Origin: Corbicula japonica
Lineage: Eukaryota; Mollusca; Bivalvia; Venerida; Cyrenidae
NCBI GenBank assembly: GCA_038501625.1
Contig: JAZAYU010000061.1
Span: 2,158,303 to 2,222,302, forward strand
DNA length: 64,000 bases
Direction: 5' to 3'
In this document: positions 30,779 to 41,261 of the stretch, piece by piece
Numbering within the stretch: the first letter of the stretch is position 1
Layout: each line of letters starts with the position of its first letter
The notes under the pieces: generated by a model
The model's input: the letters and a program-made list of their open reading frames with translations, nothing else
Told to the model about the DNA's origin: nothing
Databases searched by the model: none
Program-made: the position numbers and the translations under genes

Positions 30779-31922
30779 TTTATGCCCCCGCCATGAAATG
30801 GCGACGGGCATTAAGAGTTGCTCCTGTCCGTCCGTCCTTCCGTCCGTCCGATATTCTCGTGAACGCAACTCCTCCTAAACTACTGGTGGGAATTTAATGA
30901 AACTTTACCACAATGCTTGGCTTGATATGTAGGTGGGGTTTCGCTCTTACATGTTCCGTTCAGAAGTTATGGCCCTTTGATACTTCCATTTACATTAGTT
31001 TTAATAGGAATATATCTTGTGAACGCAACTTCTCCTAAAGTACTGGTGGGAATTTAATGAAACTTTACCACAATGCTTTGCTTGATATGAAGTTGTGCAT
31101 AAAGGTGGGGTTTTGCTCTTACATGTTCTGTTCAAAAGTTATGGCCCTTTGATAATTTCATTTACATTAGTTTTATTCTTATATTTTGTGTTAAGCAAAA
31201 TATGCATTTTGCCCATAACTTTAAAACTACTTGAGATATTGCCTTGAAACTTGAAATATATTTTCACCATCAAAATCTACATCATAACCAACAAGACCCA
31301 TAACCCTGCTTCCAATATTTTTTCAAATTATGCCCCTTCTTCACTTACATTTTGTGTTAAGCAAAATATACACTTGGCCCTTAACTTTGTTATGAATGGA
31401 GGGATTTCAAAATAACTTGGCACAAATGTTCACCAAGACTAGGTGGTGTGTCGCATACAACACCCATGCCTGTAGGTCCAAGGTCAAGGTCACTGTAACT
31501 AAAAATAGAAATTTCTTGCAAAATTGTGTCGGCTCTGTAACTTTGTTATTTGTTATTGGATTTTTAAATAACTTGGTTTAATTGATCACCATATTAAGAC
31601 TGTGTGTCACATACATTCCCAAGCCTGTAGGTCCAAGGTCAAGGTCAATGTTACTAAAAATAGAATTTTCTTCTCCAGGCTGTAACTTTGTTATGAATGG
31701 AGGGATTTCAAAATAACTTGGCACAAATGTTCACCATGACAGGGTGGTGTGTCGGCACAAAACCCATGCCTGTAGATCCAAGGTCAAGGTCACTGTTACT
31801 AAAAATAGAATTTTCTTGTGATAGGAATATATCTCGTGAACACAACTTGTCCTACACTACTGCTGGGAGCTTTATGAAAAACCCATAGCGGGGGCATCCG
31901 TGTCCTTTGGACACATTTCTAG
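30779..31922 (+). mobile_element. HLE-a2, Helentron-like element inside hAT-2
   Basis: 5' hairpin ATGCCCCCGCCATGAAATGG / CGACGGGCAT, a short (TCCG)n, two proximal units (GTGAACGCAACTTCTCCTAA), then distal GGTCCAAGGTCAAGGTCACT units. 3' end GCGGGGGCATCC, hairpin GTGTCC-TTT-GGACAC, ATTTCTAG at 31919-31922. Confidence 0.82.
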
Positions 31923-32254
31923 TTTCTGTTATAAATTAGCATTTACATGTACCACACTTCTAGCCCATTGTAACCATATCTGATATGAGCATAGGGTGTA
32001 GGCTGCAGGTACAGGAGTCTTTTACTTGCAATACTTGGTGGGAGAACATATTTCAAAGCATATTTAAAACCAAAATAACACTGATCTATGTCATATATCA
32101 AACACTGTTTTTGTTCTGATGCAGTGATCTCCCTTGTAAGCTGCTTAAAGAACAGCTAACCGATGATCGATTATTTAACTTCGTAATCGATTATCGAAAA
32201 TTGATCCTAAAAACGATTGATTTTTGATTATAATCGATCATCGTTGAATCCCTA
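31923..32254. other. 3' subterminal part of hAT-2
   Basis: Between HLE-a2 and the hAT-2 right end; contains clustered ATCGAT and ATTATCGA motifs and no gene. Confidence 0.6.
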
Positions 32255-32262
32255 ATTTGAAC
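32255..32262 (+). repeat. Target-site duplication of hAT-2 (right)
   Basis: ATTTGAAC, identical to the left copy. Confidence 0.92.
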
Positions 32263-33294
32263 CATTATTTCGTGTCCGGTTCATATCATCTGAACCCCTA
32301 GAAGGAATTTCATGAAACTTTAGTCAAATGCTCAGCCTATGAAGACGATGTGCAGAACCCAAGTTCCAACATGGCCAGCTCAAGGTCAAGGTCACCAGTG
32401 GTGTTTGAAAATTTGAACCATGTACTTCATGTCCGGTTCATATCTTCTGAACCCGTAGAATGAATTTCATGAAACTTTAGTCAAATGCTCAGCCCATGAA
32501 GACAATGTGCAGAACCCATGTTCCCACCTCAGGCCAGCTCAAGGTCCAGGTCACCAGTGATGTTTGAAGATTTGAACTATCCATTTGTGTCTGGTTCATA
32601 TTGTTTGAACCCCTAGAATGAATATCATGAAACTTTTATCAAATGTTCAGCCCATCAAGATAATGTGCAGAACCCATGTTCCAACCTGGCTGGCTCAAGG
32701 TCAAGGTCATTGAAGATTTGAACTATGTATTTTGTGTCTGGTTCATATCTTCTGAACCCCTGCAATGAATTTTAACAAACTTAAGTCAAATGTTCATTCC
32801 ACCAAGATGATGTGCAGAACCCATGTTCCAACCTGGCTGGCTCAAGGTCAAGGTCATTGAAGATTTGAACTATGTATTTTGTGTCCGGTTCATATCTTCT
32901 GAACCACTGCAATGAATTTTTACAAACTTAAGTCAAATGTTCATTCCACCATGATGATGTGCAGAACCCATGTTCCAACCTGGCTGGCTGAAGGTCAAGG
33001 TCACTAGTTGTCTTTGAAGGTTCATATTTAACCAAGTCTTTCATATTTGCTCCATAACTTCCAAACTGCTGGAGATATATTTGTTAATTTGCAATTAAGC
33101 ATCCATAACCTTTCCAACATTCCTGCATGTGGCGAGGGATATTGCTGTCGTTCCGACTGCCTTGTTTTTGTAGGTGTTGTTATTTAAATGTATAATTTTT
33201 ATTCTAGTAATCATGTACTTCAAACAAACTACTTTAAGATCCGTACTTTTGATTTAAATCATTTGATCAGGTAATAAAATAGTTATCTCATGTT

Positions 33295-33568
33295 TTTATG
33301 CCCCTACGAAGTAGGAAGCATATAGAGTTGCACTCATCCGTACCTCTGTCCGTACGTAGGTCTGTTAAAGGTTCCCCAAATCTTGTTGCATCAAGTCCTC
33401 ATTTAAAATATCAGGTGGAATATTTTCAAACTTGCAAAGATGATCAAGCAGGATGTGTAGATGATGATAAAAAAAGATTTTTACTGTGGCCATTTTAACC
33501 AGAGTTATGGCCCTTTGTTACAATTTTGTTGTAGCAGTGGGGGCATCAGTAAAGAAGAAACATTCTAG
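33295..33568 (+). mobile_element. HLE-b2, short Helentron-like element
   Basis: TTTATGCCCCTACGAAGTAG start, AGTTGCACTCATCCG, one core unit (TTTTCAAACTTGCAAAGATG ... GTTATGGCCCTTTG), GTGGGGGCATCAG and CTAG end at 33565-33568. The terminal hairpin is eroded. Confidence 0.72.
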
Positions 33569-33629
33569 TTAATTTGGTGACATTAAAAGTGTGGTCCCCA
33601 ATGGTGTGTTGAAATGAACTCCTGGGGGC

Positions 33630-33812
33630 CATCTGTGTAAAGCCAGCACTTCAGCGCTGTCTGATAAGGAGCAACACCGTTTGCTTTAAGATTTATTACC
33701 TTATTTCTGCCTCAGAACCAGTGATCAGACAGAATGTATGTATAAGTTGCTAATCTGGATCTACAAAAGTCGCATGTGCCCTTACACCTGTATAATTAGA
33801 GTAAAGAACCGT
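33630..33812 (+). repeat. FB-TTAA remnant
   Basis: GCTGTCTGATAAGGAGCAAC, TTATTACCTTATTTCTGCC and GCTAATCTGGATCTACAAAA remain in family order. Confidence 0.55.
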
Positions 33813-34341
33813 TCACATAATTATGAGTTGATGTTTAATAAAGTTACGCAAAAGTAAATGTTTGCACTAACATTCTAACTAAAAAAACAACAACAGCATT
33901 ATCACTAGCACAGGCGTCAAACACCTAAGTTAAATGTCATCTAAAAAATCTAATTAGTCTCTTTGTTCATAATTGTTCTCTAGATTATTCCATAACAAGC
34001 AATCTTTTGTAAAAATCTAGTTTGCTGGTGAAATAGTGTGCTGATTCGAGAATATTAAAAAAAAAAACTGTAAAAATAATAAGCTGAAGAAAATCATGGA
34101 AAAACGTTAAGGGGAAAAACAAAAACAGATCTTTGACTAATAGTAGCTTAGTTTTGGTCACATTTTGCTTTATCCAATAAAAGATCTCTGGGATTGAAGC
34201 CGTTACGCTGTGATTGGTTGCTGCAAAGAGGAAATATCTATATTTATGGAGCTGTTATGTTATAAAGATAACTAATAAGAGCAAATCAGAAACAGCAATG
34301 CTCAACTATGCAAAGAGTGGGAAATAAAGCAAGAAGCTATA
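33813..34341. other. AT-rich stretch, no gene seen
   Basis: Nothing recognised. Confidence 0.5.
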
Positions 34342-34574
34342 TTAACCGTTTCCTCCATAGACACACCTAAATTGCGAGGGCGAAACAGTTTAGATCCAGA
34401 TCAGCCGGCATATCCTTGCTGTCTGATCAGGATCTAAACTGTTCGCTTTTTGATTTGTTAGGTTATTTCTGACCAAAATGCAACCAGTGCAGATCCTGAT
34501 CAGTGGGCACTGATGTGCTGGCTGATCTGGATCTACACTGGTCGCACATGTGTATTTATGGAGGAAAGGGTTAA
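34342..34574 (+). mobile_element. FB-TTAA element, full copy
   Basis: TTAACCGTTTCCTCCATAGA start; both hairpins complete; ATGGAGGAAAGGGTTAA end. Confidence 0.92.
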
Positions 34575-35128
34575 ACCACCCTTTAAATGGGGCATCATTT
34601 CAACTGGGAAGTGAGGAAGGAGTTGTTTTTTTAAAAGGAAGCAACTTACTTTGCCCCAACCCCAAAAAGATTGTTGGTTTGAGTTTAAATTAAAAAACAA
34701 ATTAAATTAAAATAAATTATTATATTTGGAGGTACTGAGCTGGTATCCCCCACCCATTCCTGATCCTCTCACTCCTAACCCTACTCCCCTCCACCAAAAA
34801 TTCTTTGAGTTTTGAAAAATAAAAAAAATCTTTTTGGAAAAGGATGGGGAAGGGGGTGAGCTGGAGTACACTTCACACCATTTACAGTTGCTAAAATGAA
34901 TGATGAAATAAAAAAAAAATTGAAAAAATATTTCCACTGTTTTCTAACAGCTGTAATAATGAAATACACAAATACCCAGTGGAATGATTGAAAAAAAAGT
35001 TTTGTGTTATTAACTTTAGAAGAAACAAAATTGACATTACAAATGGAAGGTTAAATGGTGGATTAGCTTTATTTCCACCGCATTCTGTAAGCGTACAGAA
35101 GTTTAAAATAAAATTTTCTTATTACCTA
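34575..35128. other. AT-rich stretch, no gene seen
   Basis: Cytosine-rich block at 34745-34800 and purine runs. The two overlapping minus-strand frames (34707-34969) are low-complexity Phe/Lys-rich and not credible. Confidence 0.5.
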
Positions 35129-35259
35129 GCCCCGACATTATAAAACTGAGAATAGAAACCAGTCTCAAATCTCAAGGATCTGATTGACTGCCATTTCAGC
35201 CAATCAGTTGCTTGAGGTTTGAGACTGGTTTCTAATTCAGTTTTATAATCTTCAGCCCT
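35129..35259. repeat. FB-GCCCAAG palindrome, apex shortened
   Basis: CATTATAAAACTGAGAATAG ... TCTGATTGACTGCCATTTCAGCC ... TCAGTTTTATAATCTTCAGC. About 12 bp are missing at the apex. Confidence 0.85.
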
Positions 35260-35279
35260 GTTATACTGTTGTATCATTT

Positions 35280-35455
35280 GATTTCGCAGGGACCAAATTT
35301 CGCGCAAATGACATACTTGACATTTTTGTGAGGACTAAAATTCTTGCACTTGTATTATTTCAATGAGACTAGATATTAAATGGTTTGATTTCGCTAGGGT
35401 TTGATTTCGCGCACTTACCCTAGCATGAAATACACGGAAATTAAACCATTCTGGA
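35280..35455. repeat. TTTCGCG-containing inverted block
   Basis: GGTTTGATTTCGCTAGGGTT and CATGAAATACACGGAAATTAAACC form a loose inverted pair around TTTCGCGCACTTACCC. A similar GCGAATTTAAA/AAATTAAACC vocabulary recurs at ~51840-52010. Confidence 0.4.
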
Positions 35456-35459
35456 ATAT

Positions 35460-35713
35460 AATGATACCTACAGTAATTAAATTTCATGAGGAACTAGGAA
35501 AGTATAAAATATATCTTATATTGTTATATGCAGAAGATGTTTAATGGAAAATGAGAAATGTAGATAAATCACTTTTTTCAATTTCACAAATGTTAATAAA
35601 ATGGTTCAAATATTATGTATTTTATTTGTTGTATGTAACTTATACTTTAACAAAAATGTCTTTGGCCAAAAACAGTTTGTTTCAACTTTTCCTAATTAAG
35701 TTGTGCATCCAAT
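35460..35713. other. AT-rich stretch, no gene seen
   Basis: Nothing recognised. Confidence 0.5.
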
Positions 35714-35845
35714 GCCCAAGATCATAAAACTAAATCTGGAGAACAGTCTCAAATCTCAAGCATCTGATTGGCTGAAATGGCGACCAGTTGCCATTTCAGC
35801 CAATCAGATCCTTGAGATTTGAGCCTGATCTCAAATTGGGCCCAA
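35714..35845. repeat. FB-GCCCAAG palindrome
   Basis: GCCCAAGATCATAAAACTAAA ... GACCAGTTGCCATTTCAGCC ... ends TCAAATTGGGCCCAAG; the last ~15 bp of the right arm are rearranged. Confidence 0.85.
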
Positions 35846-35989
35846 GTTTCTTGAAATAATTATGTGTCTTCCATTCTCTGGAAGTCTTAGGAAAGGCCTA
35901 TACAATAGTTTAAATTTAAGTAAGACCAAACTTTAGTCTTCAGTCTTGTCATAAGTTTTAGTATAACCTGCTGTTAGTTTGCTGATGAG

Positions 35990-36190
35990 TTAACCCTTTC
36001 CTCCATAGACACAACTTTAATGCATGGGCGAACAGTGTAGATCCAGATCAGCCGGCACATCCATTCCGTCTGATCAGGATCCGTATTGTTTGCTTTTTGA
36101 TTCATTAGGTTATTTCTGACCAAAATGGGACCAGTGCAGATCCTGATCAGACGGCACGTAACAATGCATATATATGGAGGAAAGGGTTAA
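35990..36190 (+). mobile_element. FB-TTAA element, second hairpin shortened
   Basis: TTAACCCTTTCCTCCATAGA start and TATGGAGGAAAGGGTTAA end; second hairpin keeps only its left arm. Confidence 0.9.
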
Positions 36191-36271
36191 CAGATTCGTT
36201 TAGATTTGATGTTATACATTTTGTTATAACCATTAAGATTAGGGATTGTTGTTTTTGTAAAACAAAATGCT

Positions 36272-36502
36272 TTAAAACTTTCCTCCATATATACACATTT
36301 TTTATGCATGTGCGACCAATGTAGATCCAGATCCGTGCTGTCTTATCAGGATCTGCACTGGTTGCTTTTTAGTCAGAAATAATCTATTAAATGAAATAGC
36401 GAACAGTGCAGATCCTGATCAGACAGCATGGATGCGCTGGCTGATGTGGATCAACACTGTTCGCCCATACCATAAAGGTGTGTATATGGAGGAAAGGGTT
36501 AA
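36272..36502 (-). mobile_element. FB-TTAA element, full copy
   Basis: TTAAAACTTTCCTCCATATA start; reversed spacer AGTCAGAAATAATCTATTAA; TATGGAGGAAAGGGTTAA end. Confidence 0.9.
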
Positions 36503-36559
36503 AGTAACAGATTTTTGTGTTTGCAGTAACCTCCTTTCCATTTAAGCCCTAGCACTTTT

Positions 36560-38888
36560 AACCAGGTTTTCATTAGAAAAATCCTGGTTATTAGATTGGG
36601 ATATGTCGTTGGGCGGCTGGCGGACAGGCGTCAACATTTGTTTTAAGTTTTTTTGTTAAAGTTGTCTTTTTCTCAGTAACTATTCAAGGTACAGCTTTGA
36701 AACTTATTTAAAAGTATTTTGCCAAAGTTATGCCCCTTTTTCACTCAGAAATTTGGTTAAGTTTTTTGTTAAAGTTGTCTTTTTCTAAGTAACCATTCAA
36801 GGTAGAGCTTTGAAACTTAACATAGTTATCTGACATCACAATACTAATTATCAGGACAAGTTTCATAACCCCTGACTGTATTTTGCCAAAGTTATGTCCC
36901 TTTTTCACTTAGAAGTTTGGTTAAGTTTTTTTTATGCCCCCACAAAGTGGGAGGCATATAGAGTTGCACTTGTCCGTCTGTCCATCCGTCCGTACGTACC
37001 CAGATCTTGTGGCATCAACTCCTCCTAAACTATAAGGCAGGTTTCTTTCAAACTTGCACAGATGATCAAGCAGGATGTGTAGATGATCGTGAAGAAAGGA
37101 TTTTTTCCTCCGACTATTTTTACCAGAGTTATGGCCCTTTGTTAATTTCAGTAGTTAAATCTTGTGGCGTCAACTCCTCCTAAACTTTAAGGCGGATTTC
37201 TTTCAAACTTGCACAGATGATCAAGCAGGATGTGTAGATGATCTTGAAGAAAGGATTTTTTCCTGCGACCATTTTAACCAGAGTTATGGCCCTTTGTTAA
37301 TTTCAGTAATTAAATCTTGTGGCGTCAACTCCTCCTAAACTACTTGGGGGATTTCTTGCAAACTTGCACAGATGATGAAGCAGGATGTGTAGATGATCGT
37401 GAAGAAAGGATTTTTTCGTGCGACCATTTTTACCAGAGTTATGGCCCATTGTTTTTTTCAGTAATAATATCTTGTGGCATTAACTCCACATTTACTTTTG
37501 GACAGATTTCTTTATAACTTGCACACATTATCAAGCTGGATGGGTAGATGATCATAAAGAAAAGATTTTTTCTTGCTGCCATTTTTACCACAGTTATGGC
37601 CCTTTGTTTATTTCACTTACAAAATTTTGTGGCATCAACTCCACATTTTCAATTTAGCTGATTTCTTTCAAACTTGCACAGATGATTAGACATGATGTGA
37701 AGATTGTTGTAAAGGACATTGTCTTGCAACAATTTTCACCAGAGTTATGGCCCTTTGTTTATGTTAGTTATTAAATTTTGTGGCACTTACTCCTCATTTA
37801 CTAATTATGATCACCACATGTTCTTAATACCTGGTACAAAATTTTGTATCAAATGTTGTTGCAGCAGTGGGGGCATCAGTGTCCTGAGGACACAGTCTAG
37901 TGTTAAAGTTGTCTTTTTCTCAGTAACTGTTCAAGGTACAGCTTTGAAACTTAACATTGTTGTCAGACATCACAATACCGAGAATCAGGGCAGGTTTCAT
38001 AACCCCTGACTGTATTTTGCCAAAGTTATGCCCCTTTTTCACTTAGAAATTTGGTTAAGTTTTTTGTTAAAGTTGTCTTTTTCTAAGTAACCATTCAAGG
38101 TAGAGCTTTGAAACTTAACATAGTTATCTGACATCACAATACTAATTATCAGGACAAGTTTCATAACCCCTGACTGTATTTTGCTGAAGTTATGCCCCTT
38201 TTTCACTTAGAATTTTGGTTAAGTTTTTTGTTAAAGTTGTCTTTTTCTCAGTAACTGTTCTAGGTGCAGCTTTGAAACTTACATAGTTTTTGGACATCAC
38301 AATATCGATAATCAGGGCAAGTTTCATAACCCCTGACTGTATTTTGCCAAAGTTAATGCCCCTTTTTCACTTAGAATTTTTAATTTTTTTTGTGAAAGTT
38401 GTCTATTGACGCCAAATTGCCTATTGACGCCAAACTTGGTTTGTGGATTTCTTATATCAAGAGGCAGCTTGGGATTACCACACAGGTGTCTCTGGTTAAG
38501 TTCAAGGTCACTGTTGCTTAAAAAAGAAATTCAGTTTCTGCTCAATGACTTGAGTTTGCTTTGACCTATTGACACCAAACTTAGTGTGTGGAAAGCCTAT
38601 ATGGGATGCAATTTGGAATTGCTTCGCATGTGTCTTTGATCAAGGTCAAGGTCACTGTTGCTTGTTGCTTAAAATAGAAAATCAGTTTCCGTGTAATAAC
38701 TTCAGTTTTCTTTGACCTATTGACACCAAACTTGGTGTGTGGATAGCTTATACCAAGACGCAACCTGGGATTGCTCCTCAGACCTCTTTGATCAAGGTCA
38801 TGGTCATGGAAATTCAGTTTCTGCATAATAACTTGAGTTAGCTTTGATCTATTGATATCAAATACAAGTATGAAATGAAAACCTGGTT
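36560..38888 (+). mobile_element. Tandem-core element (AACCAGG ends), split by HLE-b3
   Basis: 5' hairpin AACCAGG ... CCTGGTT (36560-36590); inverted copy ATGAAAACCTGGTT at 38875-38888. The core begins with 163-165-bp units (GTTGTCTTTTTCT at 36661, 36774, 37909, 38072, 38237) carrying CTTTGAAACTTAACATAGTT and AAAGTTATGCCCCTTTTTC. About three ~150-bp units follow (CTATTGACACCAAACTTGGT) carrying GATCAAGGTCAAGGTCACTG. No coding frame. Confidence 0.7.
36931..37900 (+). mobile_element. HLE-b3, Helentron-like element with 155-bp tandem core
   Basis: TTTATGCCCCCACAAAGTGG start; units marked CTTGTGGCRTCAACTCC at 37006, 37161, 37316 and 37471 give an exact 155-bp period, with two looser units after. 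3' GGGGGCATCA, hairpin GTGTCC-TGA-GGACAC, then AGTCTAG. It interrupts a TTAAGTTTTTTGTTAAAG site intact in three sister units of the host element, so the insertion lies between two T residues with no duplication. Confidence 0.85.
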
Positions 38889-38939
38889 TTCGGCGCGTGG
38901 CGACGTTTTTTTCTTGTCAGATAAGTTCATTGTGAGTTT

Positions 38940-39100
38940 TACCTTTACTGGATGGATGCTCATATGGGTCACAAATGTAGATCTAGATCCATTAGCTTAG
39001 CCCTTTACTTTATAGATCTAGATCAGCAGGCATATCCATCTTGATGTGCCAGCATTTGTGGATTTAAACTGTTTGCCTAATCCATCATAGCATATGGAGA
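38940..39100. repeat. FB-TTAA remnant
   Basis: CCCTTTACTTTATAGATCTA, GATCAGCAGGCATATCC and GTGGATTTAAACTGTTTGCC remain. Confidence 0.5.
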
Positions 39101-39165
39101 TTCCGGCCAAGTTTCATACTGCAAATCGTCACATAAAACAATAGATGAGTGTAATTGATACAAAA

Positions 39166-39345
39166 TTAATCCCTTTACTCCATAGATACATCTTTATTGC
39201 ATGGGTGAACAGTGTAGATCCAGATCAGCCAACACATTTGTATGGTCTGATCAGGATATGCTCTGTTTGGTCTGAAATAACATAATAAATCAAAAAGCAA
39301 ACAGTTCTGACCCTGATAATCTGTGCCTTGTGATCTGGATAAACC
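39166..39345. mobile_element. FB-TTAA element, chimeric/partial
   Basis: TTAATCCCTTTACTCCATAG and GGTGAACAGTGTAGATCC start in plus order, but the spacer reads GTCTGAAATAACATAATAAA (minus order). It runs into the next copy. Confidence 0.7.
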
Positions 39346-39580
39346 ATTTCCTCCATATGTACGCATTTTCCACATGTGCGACCAGTGTAGATCCAGATCA
39401 GTCCGCACATGCATGCCATCTGATCAGGATCTGCACTGGTTGCATTGTGGTCAGAAATAACCTAATGAATAAAAAAGCAAACAGTTAAGATCCTGATCAG
39501 AAGGCACGGATGTGCCGGCTGATCTGGATCTAAACTTTTCGCCCACACAATAAAGGTGTATCTGTGAAGGAAAGGGTTAA
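39343..39580 (-). mobile_element. FB-TTAA element, full copy
   Basis: AAACCATTTCCTCCATATGT start; GCGACCAG hairpin first; spacer TGGTCAGAAATAACCTAATG; end TGAAGGAAAGGGTTAA. Confidence 0.88.
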
Positions 39581-39628
39581 TACTGTTTTCCCACACAGAA
39601 AAGATGTATCAATGGAGCAAAGGGTTAA
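39577..39628 (-). repeat. FB-TTAA terminal fragment sharing a TTAA
   Basis: TTAATACTGTTTTCCCACAC ... AATGGAGCAAAGGGTTAA: only the last ~45 bp of an element, sharing the preceding TTAA. Confidence 0.75.
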
Positions 39629-39685
39629 TGTAATGGACTGAGTGTAATTAACAAAAGTAAATCTTTTATTTCAAAATGAGAGACA

Positions 39686-39927
39686 TTAACCCTTTCCTTC
39701 ATTGATAAACCTTTATTGCATGGGCGAACAGTGTAAATCCAGATCAGCCGGCACATCCGTGCCGTCTGATCAGAATCTGCACTGTTTGCTTTTTGATTAG
39801 TTAGGTTATTTCTGACCAAAATGCTACCAGAGCAGATCCTGATAAGACGGCATGGATGTGCCGGCTGATCTGGATCTACACTTGTCGCAAATGCCTAAAA
39901 ATGCATATATATGCAGGAAAGGGTTAA
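39686..39927 (+). mobile_element. FB-TTAA element, full copy
   Basis: TTAACCCTTTCCTTCATTGA start; both hairpins complete; TATGCAGGAAAGGGTTAA end. Confidence 0.92.
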
Positions 39928-40479
39928 AATTTTATTCTACATCACTCTGTTGATAACCAGACAGTCACATGATACGTCAGTTTGTAGAGCACATATAAAA
40001 ATTTTTCACAAAATGTTTTAGTGGAATAACAGGAAGGCTTGTACTTTCTTTATAAAAAGCAGATATGAAAACAATATTTTGTGACTGTCTAGAAAATAAG
40101 TTACGAACTATAAGTGACTGCTAGAATTCCAAACATTAACTGTTAAAGAAAAACCTAATTGCATGTATATATTAACAAGTAACACCTTTTCTATGGTTAT
40201 CTGACGGTATCACCTAGGGAATCTATTTCTCTGTCAGCCAACAGAAATGTGCAATCAGTAAATGCTAGAACAGTTGTTTTAGTTTCGTCAAAATCTTGAC
40301 GGGCATGAGGTAATGGTGGCGTAAACTTCTGACATTATCGCAGAAATATGCATTATTTGTGCCACCTTGAAGGAAATCTAGACTGCTTCCACTCTGTGTT
40401 ATTTGTAGATGATTTCATTTAAAAATGAAAATTTATATTGGTTCCCAATGGTAGAATTTGGAATTGTGTTTAAAAATGT
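39928..40479. other. AT-rich stretch, no gene seen
   Basis: Nothing recognised. Confidence 0.5.
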
Positions 40480-40555
40480 GCCAAAGATCATAAACTAAAA
40501 CTTGAGACTGGTCTTAGATACCAAGCTTCTGATTGGCTGAAATGATGACTATTCT
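40480..40555. repeat. FB-GCCCAAG half copy
   Basis: GCCAAAGATCATAAACTAAA ... TTCTGATTGGCTGAAATGAT; right arm absent. Confidence 0.7.
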
Positions 40556-40569
40556 TTATATTTAAAGGA

Positions 40570-40692
40570 CAGGGTACAAGATCATAAAACTAAATGTGGA
40601 GTCCAGTCTCAAATCTCAAGCATCTGATTGGCTGAAATGGCGACTGAGATTTGAGACTGGACTCCAATCTCAGTTTTATGATCTTGGACTCG
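40570..40692. repeat. FB-GCCCAAG palindrome, inner right arm deleted
   Basis: ACAAGATCATAAAACTAAAT ... CTGAAATGGCGACTGAGATTTGAGAC ... TCAGTTTTATGATCTTGGAC; the inner right arm (CCATTTCAGCCAATC) is missing. Confidence 0.85.
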
Positions 40693-40749
40693 GTTGTACG
40701 TTCACAAATCACAGCAAAAATATTAAATATTTTTAAATATTGAAATTTA

Positions 40750-41261
40750 TAATGTAAACTTAAGATCACTTGTGAAAAAAGTAAATAATTATGATTAAGT
40801 ATTCTTACACAGTCAATGTACGAGTGAATAGGTTTGAAGCTAAAGTTGTTATTGCATTACTATCACAATAAATTTCAATCAAAACAGGTCCTAAAATGTA
40901 CTGATTTGTTCACAATTTTAGAAGAAAACCTGGTTTTGTCGCATTGCCATAGTCTGTTTAAAGGGCTTACGTGTGGGAGGAGTGTGGTAAGCCCTTAAGT
41001 TCGCGTATCCATGCCTTGGTGTTATTTATCGCTGTTTCCTTGTTTTCATTTGAACATATTTCTTTTTCTAGAAATATCTCAAAAGATTTTTACCTGAACT
41101 TTTTTTACCACTTTTTATGTTTTGAAATTTATGGACATGTTAATACATTATACTGGAATTTTTGCTAATATAAACCAGTTTTATTTCAACTTCCTTATTT
41201 CTTGAGATTTTTTAATTCCACAGACAATGTCTTTAAATAATTTTTCCACAGCCACAAGGTA
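40750..41261 (+). repeat. Duplicated segment M, copy 1 (left part)
   Basis: Aligns by eye with 45113-45565: shared AAGTTGTTATTGC, TTTCAATCAAAACAGGTCCT versus CATTCTCAACAGGTCCT, CACAGACAATGTCTTTAAAT versus CACAGACATTGTCTTTAAAT. Continues after the TIR element at 42431. Confidence 0.75.

Larger units (their letters stand above)
28828..32254. mobile_element. hAT-2, 3.4-kb non-autonomous hAT element
   Basis: Left end TAGGGTTTCATAATCAGAC ... ATAATCGATCATCGG; right end, reversed, TAGGGATTCAACGATGATCG followed by ATTATAATC. Flanked by exact 8-bp duplications ATTTGAAC. The uninterrupted site (GATGTTTGAAGATTTGAAC then the next tandem unit) exists in the sister units of element D. Subterminal ATCGATTATCGA motifs lie at ~32164-32200. 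No transposase frame; the interior is filled by HLE-c1 and HLE-a2. Confidence 0.92.
28711..33165 (+). mobile_element. Tandem-core element D, split by hAT-2
   Basis: 5' hairpin GAGGCAAGTGCCTC at 28711-28724; the left part ends GATGTTTGAAGATTTGAAC at 28827. The right part resumes at 32255 with 147-158-bp units marked by GTCCGGTTCATATCTTCTGA at ~32274, 32431, 32589, 32736 and 32883. Each unit carries GAAACTT, a GCAGAACCCATGTTCC block and CTCAAGGTCAAGGTCA. The 3' region has GGCGAGGGATATTGC. Probably another Helentron-like family; the exact ends are uncertain. Confidence 0.65.
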
